A stretch of 64,000 nucleotides of DNA, from NCBI RefSeq assembly GCF_040954645.1, contig NC_092804.1:40949753-41013752 (forward strand), given 5' to 3'. Of the stretch, positions 11,245 to 22,549 are shown in pieces. Below the pieces are notes generated by a model. The model was not told where the DNA came from. It saw only the letters and a list, made by a program, of their open reading frames with translations, and searched no databases. The translations under genes were made by a program, and so were the position numbers. Numbering within the stretch: position 1 is the first letter of the stretch; each line of letters starts with the position of its first letter. The DNA is from Diabrotica undecimpunctata. Lineage: Eukaryota; Arthropoda; Insecta; Coleoptera; Chrysomelidae.

Positions 11245-12731
11245 CATCAGTAGACCAAGCGACATGGAGGTCGTTTGGTCTAGTGATGAGTAACTAAAAT
11301 ATCACTTTTAGTGAATTATTGGTAGGCCAGAAGCTATTATTTCTTTTTGGGTATGACAAAAATAGTCGTTGTTTTTGAATATTTTATATTACTTAAGAAA
11401 TTAATCAAAAATATAAAATCTTTTAATGTCGTCTTCTATTGTATTGTTTCTGAAAAGAGAGCAATACAAAGGTTTTGCATCATTTGGTATTAGGTGCGTT
11501 AAAGATTGTCGTTAAGCTTGGGCACAAAAAGTGGCTTGCCTGTGGGCCAAAGAGGAATCAACGGGTTACTTACGGATTGCATTGCAACAGGCCGTCCTTT
11601 TTAAAAATCCTTGTAAAGATTTACTTCAACTTCACTAGTGTTAAGTTTTCATAAAAATAATGAGTGGTATATCCTTTCTTATTTAAATTTCTCTTGTTTT
11701 AAACCAGCCTTACTGTTTTCTATGTCTGACTTACGGTTTGTAATCATAGTTTCTAACTTCTTTGTTCCAACGAATTCTTCTTTTTTCATTATGTGAACTA
11801 CTAGTGGTTTCTTTTTACGGGATTTTTTTATCACGTTTATTTAATCATCAACGATATATAAACGTTGTTGAAATTTTAGGGCATTTTCAAAATCTCCAAA
11901 ATCACTACCATTGGGTAAAAGCTATGACTAGGAAGAAAATAGCGTAATGTAATTTTTTCAATGGTAGGATGAGTTTGCAAAATCGTTTTCAGAATCAAAA
12001 CTATTTTGATTTTGCGGTTTTGGCCGCCACAAGAGTCTGACCAAAAAATTACATGTCTCGCAGAAGTAACATTTTCTTCAATATGTTTCTTAAGACAAAT
12101 GCCTACGTCCTGGGCTCCCCGACCAGCTTCACCTTCTATCCAAATATAACAATGACCTTTGTTATCCTTGGCGCTATGGATACCAAGATTGTAAATACAT
12201 AATTGACGCTTATAATATACAATATTTATTAGAATTCTCGGAAGGGGAAGAGTTTTTCTTTAAATCAAAACAAAAGGTTTCCACTTCTGGTTGATAGTTG
12301 CTTATCTTCTAAGTGCACATTTTTTCTTTTTTTAACTTGCTTAATTGTTCGTTATCTGCGCAACTTTTAATTTCTAATTCGAAACAATCACATCTACTAC
12401 AAGTAACTTTTTTCAACTTTTTTCTTTGGAGATTAAATCGTGTTAAAAACATTTTTTTGTAAAACGAAAATTTAACAAGGTCATTTTCTGCCTCTTTAAT
12501 ATACAATTCATACATTTTACTTAGTGTTGTTGTCTTTTGTTAGGTATTCTCTTTCTGTGTTAGCTCTTCTGTAATGTGACTATTATAGAAAAATTTAAGC
12601 AATAACTGCCTCACTACTGCCTCAACAAGTTGCCAACTTCACCATTGTTAACAACGTTTATGTACATATGTTGCCAAATATTCGATTTACAATCATTAAA
12701 ACGCTCGCAAGAGGCGCTTGGTCTACTGATG
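11245..12731 (-). mobile_element. Second DNA transposon of the same uncharacterised family
   Basis: The 17-bp sequence CATCAGTAGACCAAGCG at 11,245-11,261 is matched by its reverse complement at 12,715-12,731. The left end also forms a hairpin with an imperfect inverted copy at 11,272-11,288. Between them lies one broken minus-strand gene related in motif order to the one at 0.67-2.8 kb. No target-site duplication is clear, so the outer limits are less certain than for the first element. Confidence 0.5.
11480..12530 (-). pseudogene. Broken gene related to the 0.67-2.8 kb protein
   Basis: The minus strand reads MYELYIKEAENDLVKF (from 12,515), then after a one-base shift LPLPRILINIVYYKRQLCIYN (about 12,190-12,250). 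An open run follows through HCYIWIEGEAGRGAQDVG to VIFWSDSCGGQNRK (about 12,020-12,060). A frame break near 11,925 is followed by SDFGDFENALKFQQR (about 11,865-11,910) and KKPLVVHIMKKEEFVG (about 11,765-11,815). Compared with the first element, the YYKRQL, YNLG, W-E, SD-C-G-NR and SHSF blocks occupy matching places. It has at least two frameshifts and a stop. Function unknown; a transposase role is inference from the inverted ends. Confidence 0.6.
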
Positions 12732-12894
12732 CAAAACTAATACACAAAAATTAGTCGCTTGCTCCAGTTATGCAAAATTCAAAATCCAAAATAAAAAGAA
12801 AGGCACTTAATCTTTTTAAATATATCTGGTTATCCATTACTAACAGGTTAATGGGATTTATTATGTAGATAGTTTATGCTTTTTTCCACCTTCT

Positions 12895-13045
12895 TCTTTA
12901 AGTTCCATCTTCTATCGAAGGTTGGAAATCACCATGGCTATACGGACTCTGTTGACTGCCGCTCTAAAAGGTTCTGCACTACTGCTTTCAAACCATTCCC
13001 TTAGGTTTTTAAGCCAGGATATTTTTCGTCTATAACTATTCTCAT
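12895..13045 (-). pseudogene. 3-prime coding end of a CFDP2-type LINE
   Basis: The minus strand reads WLKNLREWFESSSAEPFRAAVNRV, ending in VISNLRR, over roughly 12,905-13,025. This matches the C-terminus of the LINEs at 25.6-28.1 and 57.6-60.3 kb (there FDRSSAEIFRAAVSK and IWIANLRK). Only this tail is present, as in a strongly 5-prime-truncated insertion. Confidence 0.7.
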
Positions 13046-13435
13046 TATGTGTATAAATATTAAGAGTATATCTAGAGATAAAGACACTCCACTTTACATA
13101 TGCGCTTAACAAAATGCAGGAAGCACATAGATGGCCAATCCTATGGTATTTGGTATTAAGCTGATCGCTGAAAATTACATATTAAATGCAGGCAAAGAAG
13201 CAAAGAAAAACTTATAATGAAAGAAAACAAAACCAGTCAGCTGAGAGAACCTTTCAACGATGTTGAGCTTGGATCCGCTATCCACGTATATAATGAACAA
13301 TATTACGGCTCCTGGCTGAGGATCTGAGCACAAAACTAACTCTAAAATTTGAACCAAAAATACAACAATGGCTAATATCCAAAGTCTTTAGACAAGCAAA
13401 GCAAAGACAAAATTGTTGCCTTGCTTAAACCTAAT
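13045..13435 (+). repeat. Repeated block E, copy 2, with Jockey RT scraps
   Basis: Matches 5,860-6,250 and 17,990-18,420. The plus strand contains TSQLREPFNDVELGSAI at about 13,230-13,285, like the RT finger region of Jockey LINEs, and ends in KIVALLKPN, the usual VALLKPGK motif. Frame breaks lie between them. No intact product. Confidence 0.55.
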
Positions 13436-13436
13436 T

Positions 13437-13590
13437 ACTATTTAACTGGGAATAAGCCACAATTAAAGGTTAAAATACGTTTATTGACGTTTCAATTTCC
13501 ACTTCGGAAATCGTTCTCAAAATACAAACATTAGTAAATTAAACAAATTTGTTTAATTTACTAATGTTTGTAACCATTTCAAAGTTGTAC
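13437..13590. repeat. Isolated Penelope-like terminal repeat
   Basis: AACTGGGAATAAGCC through ATTGACGTTTC and CACTTCGGAAATCG is nearly identical to the ends of the Penelope-like element at 31.7-33.9 kb. It folds back on itself at TAGTAAATTAAACAAATTTG followed by TTTAATTTACTA. No coding sequence is attached, so it is a solo end or a deletion product. Confidence 0.65.
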
Positions 13591-13594
13591 TAGT

Positions 13595-15010
13595 CTATTA
13601 AAATATTATGTCCTATCCTGTTTCGTAGTGCTCTTCTTATGATAGCCATATATTTTTTTGTCATCGTTGATTTGGAGGACCCTTCTCTGCGCTTTTTCGT
13701 ATTAAATGTCTTAATGTTTTTTTCTTACTAATAATTATACTTGCTACTATATTTAACTCATCGTCGAAAGTCTGTATAATGTAAGGACCTTGCTTATTAA
13801 ACTGAGATTTTCTGTATTTACTTTGCGGGTGATGCTCTCCAACACGATGGTAAACACGATTGGAGACACGGCATCTTCCTGTTTGAGGTCACTGTATATT
13901 TGAAAGTAAGTTGACAGTTAATTTCCTTAGGTATGCCTAGTTCTGCCATAGCATTTTAGTTACAATCTTAGTTACAATTACATAACTAGTTTAATGTTTT
14001 TTTTTATTCCTAACTTTTTTGTTATGTATATAATACTGAATATTTGATCAATGGTTCATTCAGTTTTTCTAATTTCATACTAATCTTTAATAATTTCACA
14101 TATGTTGTTGCTGTCTGTCAAAGAAAACACCATTTTTCAGAGCTGATGCTATGATTTATATTTGTTGTTAAAATTACTTTGCTGCTATATCGAGTACCGT
14201 TTACTGGTATATGAATTTGGTTACGAATTTATCTTGTGTGCTGAACTCTATTAAATCTTTTACCGCGAATTGAAAAGAATGTTTTAACCTTTATTTGTAA
14301 CATTTTTATCTTTAACGTTCAGTGAAATATTTTACGTTTATCTAAATTTATCCAAATTTACTATATTGTATAATGATTGTACATGTTTCCTGTTTGAGAT
14401 CAATGTACATTTGAAAATAAGTCAAACGTACGTAAACATTTGAAAATAAGTCAGTAATAACGTACAAGTACTTTACTTGTACGTTACTCCTTGTTAAATT
14501 AATTAATTTCTTAGGTAAGCCTAGTTACGCCATAGTATTCCATAGTTTTATTCTTATGATTATATCATGTGTTTGTTCAAAATCTATAAATAACTAGTTT
14601 AATGTTTTTTTTTGTATTCCCAACATTTCTCATTAACTGCCTAATTGTGAATAATTGATCAACGATTTCTTAAGTTTTTCTAATTCCACACTAATAGTCT
14701 CCTATTTGATAGTTCACCTATTCACCCAATCGTTATAGGTTTATTAGAAAAAAATCTGTATATCCTAATAATTAATATAGAGCTTATACCGCTATAGTTT
14801 GTGCAGTGCATTTTATCATCCCTTTTGTGTATGGGTATGCTTTTCAGCAAGTTGGTACTTGCTCTTACTTTTAAATTGACAGATTAGCTGTTTAACTGCC
14901 TGTACTGAACTTTCTTCTTCATGTTGCAAATATATATAAAAATTAATAAAAACCCCTCTGACATACCGTTGACTGAAATATTGGAGACCCTATATTATTC
15001 AATCAATGGA
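13595..15010 (-). pseudogene. Decayed non-LTR LINE with internal duplication
   Basis: Reading leftwards, a PIHKRDDKMHCTNYSG scrap (about 14,785-14,835) corresponds to the PIxKKGDKxxCxNYRG motif. LKQEDAVSPIVFTIVLESI (about 13,820-13,880) corresponds to the RQGDxLSPxLFN motif. Sequence around 13,870-14,080 is repeated at 14,385-14,690 (CTGTTTGAG, CTTAGGTA, GTTTAATGTTTTTTTT in order). No catalytic box could be read. Old and non-functional. Confidence 0.5.
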
Positions 15011-15072
15011 AATACTAAGATCACACGGGGGGAATATTATGGGTTATTTCTGGTTTTGTCATAATTTACACT

Positions 15073-15318
15073 AGTAAGTAAGTAAGTTCGTGTAACCTTC
15101 TGGCTAAGGTCTAGTGTTAGGGTTTTCGGGTCGCGCAAGCGCCCCTAACATGACTTAACGACTACTTTCGTAGCCGGGACTGACGGCTTTACGTGCCCTC
15201 CGAAGCACGGTGGTAGCGCAGTTAAATTAGAAATTGAAAATTTTGTCAGTGCCAGGATTCGAACCCGGGCCCTCCAGCTTGTTAAGCCAGTAACACAGCC
15301 ACTGAGCTACGGCTGCCA
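15073..15318 (-). mobile_element. tRNA-derived SINE
   Basis: Read on the minus strand it begins GGCAGCCGTAGCTCAGTGGC, with RNA polymerase III box A, and continues to box B GGGTTCGAATCC. A unique body follows, ending in a (CTTA)n-type tail near 15,075-15,090. Flanks are the 13-bp duplication CATAATTTACACT at 15,060-15,072 and 15,319-15,331. The intact flanking duplication suggests a relatively recent insertion. Confidence 0.85.
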
Positions 15319-15331
15319 CATAATTTACACT

Positions 15332-16205
15332 GAAAATACTAACAAGAGAGTGCTCTCACTTCCACATGTTGAAATTGATATATAGTACCAACAGATGCTA
15401 GTTATATACCATCAGTACTAATAAAATGGAAACTATTAAGTTAATGTCAATTTCATTTAATCAAACGTACTAACCTTAAACATGGTCATTTAAGGAAACA
15501 CCTCAAAAATATTGACAAAAAATTAAAAATAGCTTAAGCGTTATACAAGTAACAGAGCAGCAAAGCTCACAGCATGAGAATATTGCCTCGTACTTTTATA
15601 TAGCAATTTGTTCTCACAATTTTATAGTTTTTCGAAAAATGAACTCCGATTAGAAGATTAAAACGTCAAACAAAATGTAAAAACCTATTCATATTTTGTG
15701 ATATAAAATCTTCAATTTCGATATTGAATATTCTTAATAAATATATAATCTAATATTTAAGCCTGTTTATGTTATACAGACATACAGACTTGGAAAACAC
15801 TAAACAGACAAATATTTATTCCTTTATGTACTAGGTTCTAAAAAAAGTGTACTCAAAACAAATAAATATTATCTACCAAGTGTTTTATTCCAGTTTCATA
15901 TGAAAGCACCAGATATTAGATATGTATTATAAATTTCGTCATAGGTGCAAATTTGAGATAAAAACCAAATGATAGAGCATATTAGTAAAATATAAATATC
16001 TTGAAATAGCTGTATCGAGCGAGGATAAGATAAGGTTATTGATGAGGAAAAAAACCTATCGCTGAGGAAGTGAAAAAGTAATTGGCAAACGCAAATGAAA
16101 TATGCATTACAATCTATCATGATACACATATATTCGTACTGCAGAAACAAAACAATTAATAAACACGTTAAGAGAATCTTAATAATAGGCAAAATTTAAC
16201 TTTTA
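15332..16205. other. Repeated mosaic without genes
   Basis: Includes 15,460-15,520, similar to 7,245-7,300 and 10,366-10,425 (the CTCA, AAATATTGACA segment), and 15,990-16,100, the beginning of block E interrupted by the LINE at 16.2 kb. The minus-strand open frames across 15.9-16.5 kb are hydrophobic shadows of AT-rich sequence and show no motif. Confidence 0.45.
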
Positions 16206-16209
16206 ATAC

Positions 16210-17232
16210 ACAAAAGAAATAATGATATGCAGAAGAAACACAAATTAAAAAACGTTATCCACTTATTGTACGCAAGAGAGATACCTCTAGGAAAAATCAA
16301 AACGACCGAAAATATATACCAAAATAACACAATAAAAGTAAAAGTAGAAGAAGAACCAACCGACCCTAATAAAGCTGACAGTGGGATAAGACAGGGATAT
16401 TTCCTGAGTCCTCTATTGTTCAACCTGATTATGGATGAAATAATAAAAAAGTAAGAACTAAAATAAGATACCAAATGGAAGAAAAACAAATTAAAATAAT
16501 CTGCTCTGCAAACGACGCAATACTACTCTTTCAAAATGAAGATGATTTACAACGTATGCTGCACCAATTTCATATAACTGCCAGAAAATTTAACATGTTA
16601 ATTTCCACAAAAGAGACAAAATTCATGGTTACAACAGCAAAGTTACTAAGATGTTAATTGGAGCTGAAAGGTCAGATAATAGAACAAGTGATGGAGTTTA
16701 AATATCTAGCCATCACATTATCTAGCTACGGAAAGCTCGAAACTGAAGTGGAAGATCCAGTGAATAGAGCAAACAGAGCCGCAGGCTGCCTAAATGAAAC
16801 AATATGAAGCAATAAAACTATCGGGAAAGAAACGAAAGGCAGAATTTACAAAACAGTCATCAGGCCAATGACATACGCGACAGAAACAAGACCTGACACA
16901 GAGAGGACAAAAAGGATATTAGAAACAGCAGAGATGAAAACACTTAGAAAAATTGATGGTAAGACACTATGGGACAGAGCTAGAAGTACAGATATACGAC
17001 GTAGATGCAAGGTGGAGAACATCAAGAACTGGTGAAGAAATAGAAGAGTAGAATGGAACAATCATATAAGCCGAATGACAACAAATAGAGTAGTAAAGAC
17101 GGCAAGAGACGGTTAACCCGTAGGAAGACGATTAGTAGGAAGATCACGAAAACGATGGAACGGCAACTTATTGGAGGCACATTGAAAAATGACAGTCATG
17201 TCTATATAAAAAGAAGAAGAAGAAGAAGATAC
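16210..17232 (+). pseudogene. Non-LTR LINE fragment, AEDDAI-type RT, with (AAG)n tail
   Basis: Fragments in order: NVIHLLYAREI, SGIRQGYFLSPLLFNLIMDE (16,380-16,440), then SANDAILLFQNEDDL where the usual YADD is AND (about 16,505-16,545). Next come MEFKYLAITLSSYG, RIYKTVIRPMTYATETRPD, and a C-terminus with VEWNNHISRMTTNRV and GRSRKRWNGNLLEAH. Stops and frameshifts are spread throughout. A GAAGAAGAAGAAGAAGA tail ends at about 17,230. Relatives lie at 49.8-51.96 kb (plus) and 60.34-61.33 kb (minus). It interrupts block E. Confidence 0.75.
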
Positions 17233-17459
17233 ACAGGATAAACATTAATATTGCTGCAAGAAAGATAAAATAAATCAGTCATATTAATGTAGAATAGCAG
17301 AGGACAGAGTGTTTAGAGAAAATAATGAATCAGTCATATTAATGTAGAATAGTAGAGGACAGAGTATTTGTCATAGCTTTGGACAGGTGCCCAATTAAAA
17401 AAAGAACACAGGTCGTTCAAAAAAGACGGAACTCTAAAAAGAAAATAGAATAGATTTAA

Positions 17460-18420
17460 AAAAATAAAGGCATAAACATGTCTTTTCCTACTTTTTTAAT
17501 ATTGAAAATACGTAAATAGAACATTGAATTAAAATGTAATCTTTGATAATCTGTGATAAACCCATCACCTGAACAGTGGCGCCGATATATGTAGTTGAAA
17601 TTGTTTACACTTATTTTAACTTTTTATTTTGTTATTATTTAGATATGAGTTGCGACCGATATCACAAACTTATTTATTTTTCACAAAGAGGCTCTTTAAT
17701 ACCTAAAATTATTACTATACAAATCTGATTCGAAATATCGTCAAAAAGTAATACACGGCATGTAAAATTTAAATTTTTAATAAAAAGTAAAAGATTAGGC
17801 ATTACTTATGGGATTCAAAGAACGAGCGTTAAGGAAGATTGTAGTACTAATAAGATCACCGCAATCGGGCATACCCCGGGTAATGATTAATTAATTAATC
17901 GGCTAATTCTTCAGTCACCCCTTTAATATGATTTTGTCAAATTGGTCCTTTTTAGGACCAACTATTCTAATAACATATGTCTATAACTGTTAAGGGTATA
18001 TCTAGAGATCAAGAAACTTTACTTTACTTAAACTTATCAGACATATGAGCTAAACACGAATGTAACTTACTTCTAGTGCAGGAAACACATATAGGGCCTA
18101 ACCTAGGGTATTTGGTATATAGCTGATCGCTGAAAACCACATCATAGATATAGACATGCTATTTCTGTCGGAAAAGAAGCAAAGAATAACTTAAAGTAAG
18201 AAAGGACAAAACCAGTCAGCCGAGAGAACCTTTTAACGATGCTGAGCTTGGATCCACCATCTACATATTTAATGAAAAATAATACAACTACCGACATTGA
18301 GGATCTGAGCACAAAGCTTATTACGAAACCTGGACCAAAATGGATGATGAACAACTGTATTCAAATTATGGAGATACCCAAAATTTAGTGACAAGCCAAA
18401 GTTGTTACCTTGCTTAAACC
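17460..18420. repeat. Repeated block E, copy 3
   Basis: Colinear with 5,105-6,250, from GCATAAACATGTCTTTTCC through TTTCACAAAGAG and TAGGACCAACTATTCTAAT to the Jockey scraps. The LINE at 16.2-17.2 kb and about 200 bases of unmatched sequence separate it from its left part at 15.99-16.10 kb. Confidence 0.6.
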
Positions 18421-18725
18421 TGTCAAAAAAAGACGGGTACGAAAAATATCCGGTATCAGGGGTGGTATTTTTCAATCTAAATGCCGCTTACGACACCTTA
18501 AATTACAGAATATTTCTCCAAAAACTATATGATATCCCCTTAGATAACAAGCTCACTTACATTATCTGCGTATGCCAACATAAGAGAATATTTTTTGTAT
18601 CACTCACTGGTAAGAATAGCAGATGAAGCTCGCTTGGGGTAGCATAAAGGCACCTACACTGTATAACATTTACACAAACAAACGATCCATACCGGTAGAT
18701 ACTAGGACTTCTATTATATAGACAA
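18190..18725 (+). pseudogene. Jockey-type LINE reverse transcriptase fragment
   Basis: The plus strand shows SREPFNDAELGSTI (about 18,220-18,260), then a broken stretch to VTLLKPVKK. An open run follows with GVVFFNLNAAYDTLNYRI (RT motif A, about 18,460-18,515), LQKLYDIPL and FVSLTGKNSR (about 18,594-18,623). A scrap then matches APTLYNIYTNDQSIP (about 18,640-18,690). The NAAYDTLN motif corresponds to the LTAAYDTVN motif of Jockey elements. Stops and the lack of a YADD box show it is dead and truncated. Confidence 0.7.
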
Positions 18726-19986
18726 GACACCTATTATTGCACAATAAAAATAAACTATAAATCAATTTTCAGCCAAAACCCCTGAAAAACTCGTGGGTGC
18801 TCCTTCAATTTCCTCAACATAGACGTTTTCACAAAACTGAACATCCAATCTTGTCATAAAATCATTGAACTGTAGACTTCCTATAAATTCCTTGAAAATA
18901 GTTTGTATCACACCGGGTCAGTCACAGATTATTGTTTAAAACTAAAAGGTAAATTGAGGACCAGAAATAATATTCTTCGCAAGCTTGTCAGCTAAAAATG
19001 AGGCGCACATGAGGCGCACGTCCTTCCGCCGTTAAAACATAGACGCTTGTACTATATGCTTCTGCTGCCGAATATACCTTGTTAGACAAATTAACCATTC
19101 TTTCTTTTTGTGCACACTCCTACCCATTTTAACACAAAAATATCTATTGTAACACTTAACCATATTTATTTTGAGATAACCTTCTATCGAGATACCATAT
19201 GTAGTACACAAATAAGACCAGAACTAAAATATTAAAAAAGCTTTATACAATATATCGCAGAAGATTGGATAAAATAAAAGTAGTTTTTATTAATCAGATG
19301 CTTACATAAAATGTACAAAGACATACTCACGTAAACAAAATATATTACGAAATTTCTGTAATTAAAAAAAAAACATCAAATTCGGCATTGAACTAATAAA
19401 ATTATATTAAATAAAAAAAAAACAACATCTTTAAAAATACAGAAAAAATAAAATTTTCTATGCAAGCGAACATTCCATTCAATAATAAGCCCAAATCCTT
19501 TTGTATCTACATACCTGTTTTTTAAAGAACCAGTTACATTTTAGTACTTAGTTATATCAGGTAATATGATATCCTCTGTTACACAGTGTAATGCGTATAA
19601 CATTCCACTGTCTACAAACAGTAGATAAAAATAAGGAGCCCATATAAACCGTTCAGGGTATATGTTGAAAATATACTGTATAATCGCACAGTTGCCAAAC
19701 TCTCAGAGCTTACTTAAACCGATAAACGTATGGTTCAAATATACAATGAAGAAGATCTGAACGACCCCTATAATATATACACGTGAACTAAGCGATATAC
19801 ATTTATGATACAGGGGTATTTACGGGCTCCAAAAAATTTTTATAAATTATTAAACTATACATCTTGATGAATCGACTGAACCAATATTACGGAATTGTCA
19901 AGTGAGCTCCGTATATCGGTATCCACTTGACCACGGAGCTCAATTGAACCTGAATTTTAACATGGGCGGAGTTCACTTAATGCCGT

Positions 19987-19988
<2 letters not shown>
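18726..19988. other. No recognisable gene
   Basis: AT-rich sequence with runs of A. Near 19,890-19,985 there are loosely complementary segments around GAGCTC (GTGAGCTCCG, CACGGAGCTC, GGAGTTCACTT). I see no coding motif, RNA gene or element end in this stretch. Confidence 0.4.

Positions 19989-20027
<39 letters not shown>
19989..20027. repeat. (TA)n microsatellite
   Basis: About twenty perfect AT dinucleotides directly abut the 5-prime end of the LINE at 20,028. A second TA tract follows its 3-prime tail, so the LINE probably inserted into, or duplicated, a TA tract. Confidence 0.9.
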
Positions 20028-20029
<2 letters not shown>

Positions 20030-21406
20030 ATTGCTGGGAAAACAACTTGGAAAATCCTAGCAAAAATATACACAGACTACCTAAAATCGAGACATATTCC
20101 AAAAAAGTGGAATTCAGCCAACATAATCCTCATTCACAAGAAAGGTAGCAAGGAAGACATTAGAAATTATAGACCGATCAGCTTGCTGCCTGTGATATAC
20201 AAGGTATTCACCAAAATCATTAACAACAGAATACAGAATACACTTGACGCTGCACAACCTCGAGAGCAAGCAGGCTTTAGAAGTGGCTTCAGCACAATGG
20301 ATCATATTCAAACATTAAGAGAAGTAATGAGCAGAACAAAAGAATATGATCTACCACTGGCGCTAGCATTCATAGACTTCGAGAAGGCATTTGACTCCGT
20401 ATACCCAAGAGCAGTCATAGAAGCTCTTGTCGACCAAGGAGTAGATAAACCATATGTCGAAACGCTAGCAAATATATACAAAGAGGCCACAGCTAGAGTA
20501 AGCATATATGAAAATACCCCAGAATTTCCTACTCAGAAAGGATTTCGACAAGGAGACACCATATCCCCTAAGCTCTTCACTGCAACCTTAGAAAATATCT
20601 TCCGGAAATTAGACTGGAACAACCAAGGTCTATGTATAGATGGAGAATACCTAAACCATCTTAGATTCGCTGATGACATCATTCTAATTGCTAAAAGTCC
20701 TGAAGAATTACAACTACAAATTAATGAACTTAATAGAGCCAGCAATGAGGTAGGCCTAAAAATGAACCTAGCAAAGACTAAAATAATGTGCAATGATCTG
20801 ATCGCCAACGTGGAAATAAAAATTAATGAAACCTCGCTAGAAGTAGTAGATGAATACATATACCTGGGACAGCTCATACATAAATCGGGATCACTACTTC
20901 CAGAAATCAACAGACGAATAAAACAAGCGTGGTCAGCATTCGGACGAAATTCCATAGTCTTCAAGTCCAAAATGCCACTATACCTCAAGAAGAGAGTATT
21001 TGATCAATGCATACTACCCGTCTTGACATATGGATGTGAAACTTGGATATTAAAGAGAGAAATAACGTCGAAACTTCAAGTAACTCAAAGAGCAATGGAA
21101 AGATGTATGCTAGGGATAACAAAGAGGGATCGTAAAAGAATTGAATGGATACGGAGGCAAACCCAGGTGACTGATGTAATCCAAAGAATAAAATCCCTGA
21201 AATGGCAATGGGCAGGACATATGGCAAGAAGAACAGATAACAGATGGACCACTAGAACAACTATGTGGTACCCCAGGAACGCTAAGAGACCAAAGAGGCG
21301 CCCGAATCTCAGATGGGATTATGATATAAGAAAATTAACAGGAACAACGTGGTCTCGAATAGCACAAGATAGAAAAATATGGGCGCAAATGAGCGCAAAT
21401 TATTAG
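20028..21406 (+). CDS. Endonuclease-reverse transcriptase, RT and C-terminal domain only (partial)
   Basis: The reading frame is open from the truncation point; there is no genuine start codon, since the protein originally began in the missing endonuclease. RT motifs run in order: ANIILIHKKGSKEDIRNYRP, QAGFRSGFSTMDHI, ALAFIDFEKAFDSV (catalytic Asp of motif A, about 20,365-20,400), FRQGDTISPKLF, and LRFADDIILIAK (catalytic Asp pair, about 20,663-20,698). Then follow GLKMNLAKTK, EYIYLGQLI, TYGCETWILKRE, QRAMERCMLGIT and KWQWAGHMARRTDNRW. All catalytic residues are present. The N-terminal endonuclease is missing, so it could not retrotranspose by itself. Confidence 0.85.
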
Positions 21407-21528
21407 AACAACGAATAACTAAGACATCGTCGAATAATAATAAGAACATAGAATAACATTGAAATAAGGGAGGCTGCACCGTAATTGGAAACGGTTGATA
21501 AAGCTGCACATGATGATGATGATGATGA

Positions 21529-21531
<3 letters not shown>
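20028..21531 (+). mobile_element. RTE-like LINE, 5-prime truncated, youngest in window
   Basis: Begins within the RT fingers, contains one unbroken frame to its natural stop at 21,406, then a 3-prime untranslated region of about 100 bases ending in (TGA)n at 21,511-21,531. It sits between TA tracts. The unbroken frame, compared with the many stops in every other LINE here, suggests recent insertion. Confidence 0.85.
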
Positions 21532-21600
<69 letters not shown>

Positions 21601-21602
21601 GA
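21511..21602. repeat. Compound microsatellite (TGA)n(TA)n(GA)n
   Basis: Seven TGA units form the LINE tail, followed by about 29 TA units and then six GA units. The reading frames across it encode only YI or DD runs and are not genes. Confidence 0.9.
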
Positions 21603-22045
21603 GTTTTGTTCCCTGCATTCAATAAATTGTTTTGTATCTCATGAAAATTACTTTCCATTTTTTTCTTGACAGGTACTTCTCAGCGTAGTTATGAATCTAA
21701 AGTTACAACCATGTATTTTGACATATTTGAATATGGTACTTAGTCTTAATTATACCTGGTATATTTAGTTTTTTTTATTGGTAAATTTAAATTGGACAGA
21801 TTTATTTTCGTTCACTCTAATTTTCCATTTTTTTGGTTCAAGCATGTATTTTGTTTATTACCTCTTCGATATTGCCATCTACAGCTAAAATCGCAGTATT
21901 GCCAGAAAAAGTGGCAATAATGTTTTATTCTAATAACGGCCGTAACACACGTGTCTAACAAATAAACAATAGGGCCAAACACGCTACTTTGCAAAACTAT
22001 TGCACCAATTTTTCTTCTGTTCGAATAGGTGTTTTCTTGTAAGTT

Positions 22046-22549
22046 TTAAGTACCTGTTAGATATATAAGACTATTAAATTTGTAAATATTGCTTGGGCAT
22101 AAATACTTTTAGTTTATACATCACACCTTCATCCAACGCTTTATCGAAGCCTTCACCAACATCAAGAAATTTAGTAGAACATACCGTCTTTTCACCTACA
22201 TCGAGAAATTTAGTAGAACATTATAATAATGTTTTAATGACATTTGATATTTTATGCACTTGATCAATTCTATTGATCGCGTGTGTATTCCTTAAGCCAA
22301 ATTGATTTGTCAGAATCAATAATTGTTTTCATGCTTTTGAGCGGATTTACCTTCTATATTACAGAAAAAGTGATATAGTTTTGTACAAAGTCACTTCATT
22401 GGGAGTTTTTCCTGGTTTATCGATTATTAGCACTTCCGCTATATTTTATAATTTGGGTACATACATTAACCCAAACGTAGCATTAATTAGAATAGTAAGT
22501 TTTTCAATAGCTTTATCAGATAGGTTTTTAGAATCCCGCCAGTGGTTAA
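22046..22549. other. Unit 1 sequence across the unit 2 Penelope insertion point
   Basis: The sequence around 22,002-22,045 (CACCAATTTTTCTTCTG, TTTTCTTGTAAG) is uninterrupted here, but in unit 2 it is duplicated on both sides of the Penelope-like element. Everything else in this piece is the Jockey fossil described above. Confidence 0.6.

Noticed and set aside
15896..16489. Two hydrophobic minus-strand open frames that look like membrane proteins
   Set aside because: One lies over repeated block sequence, the other is antisense to the RT at 16.2-17.2 kb; neither has a conserved motif.
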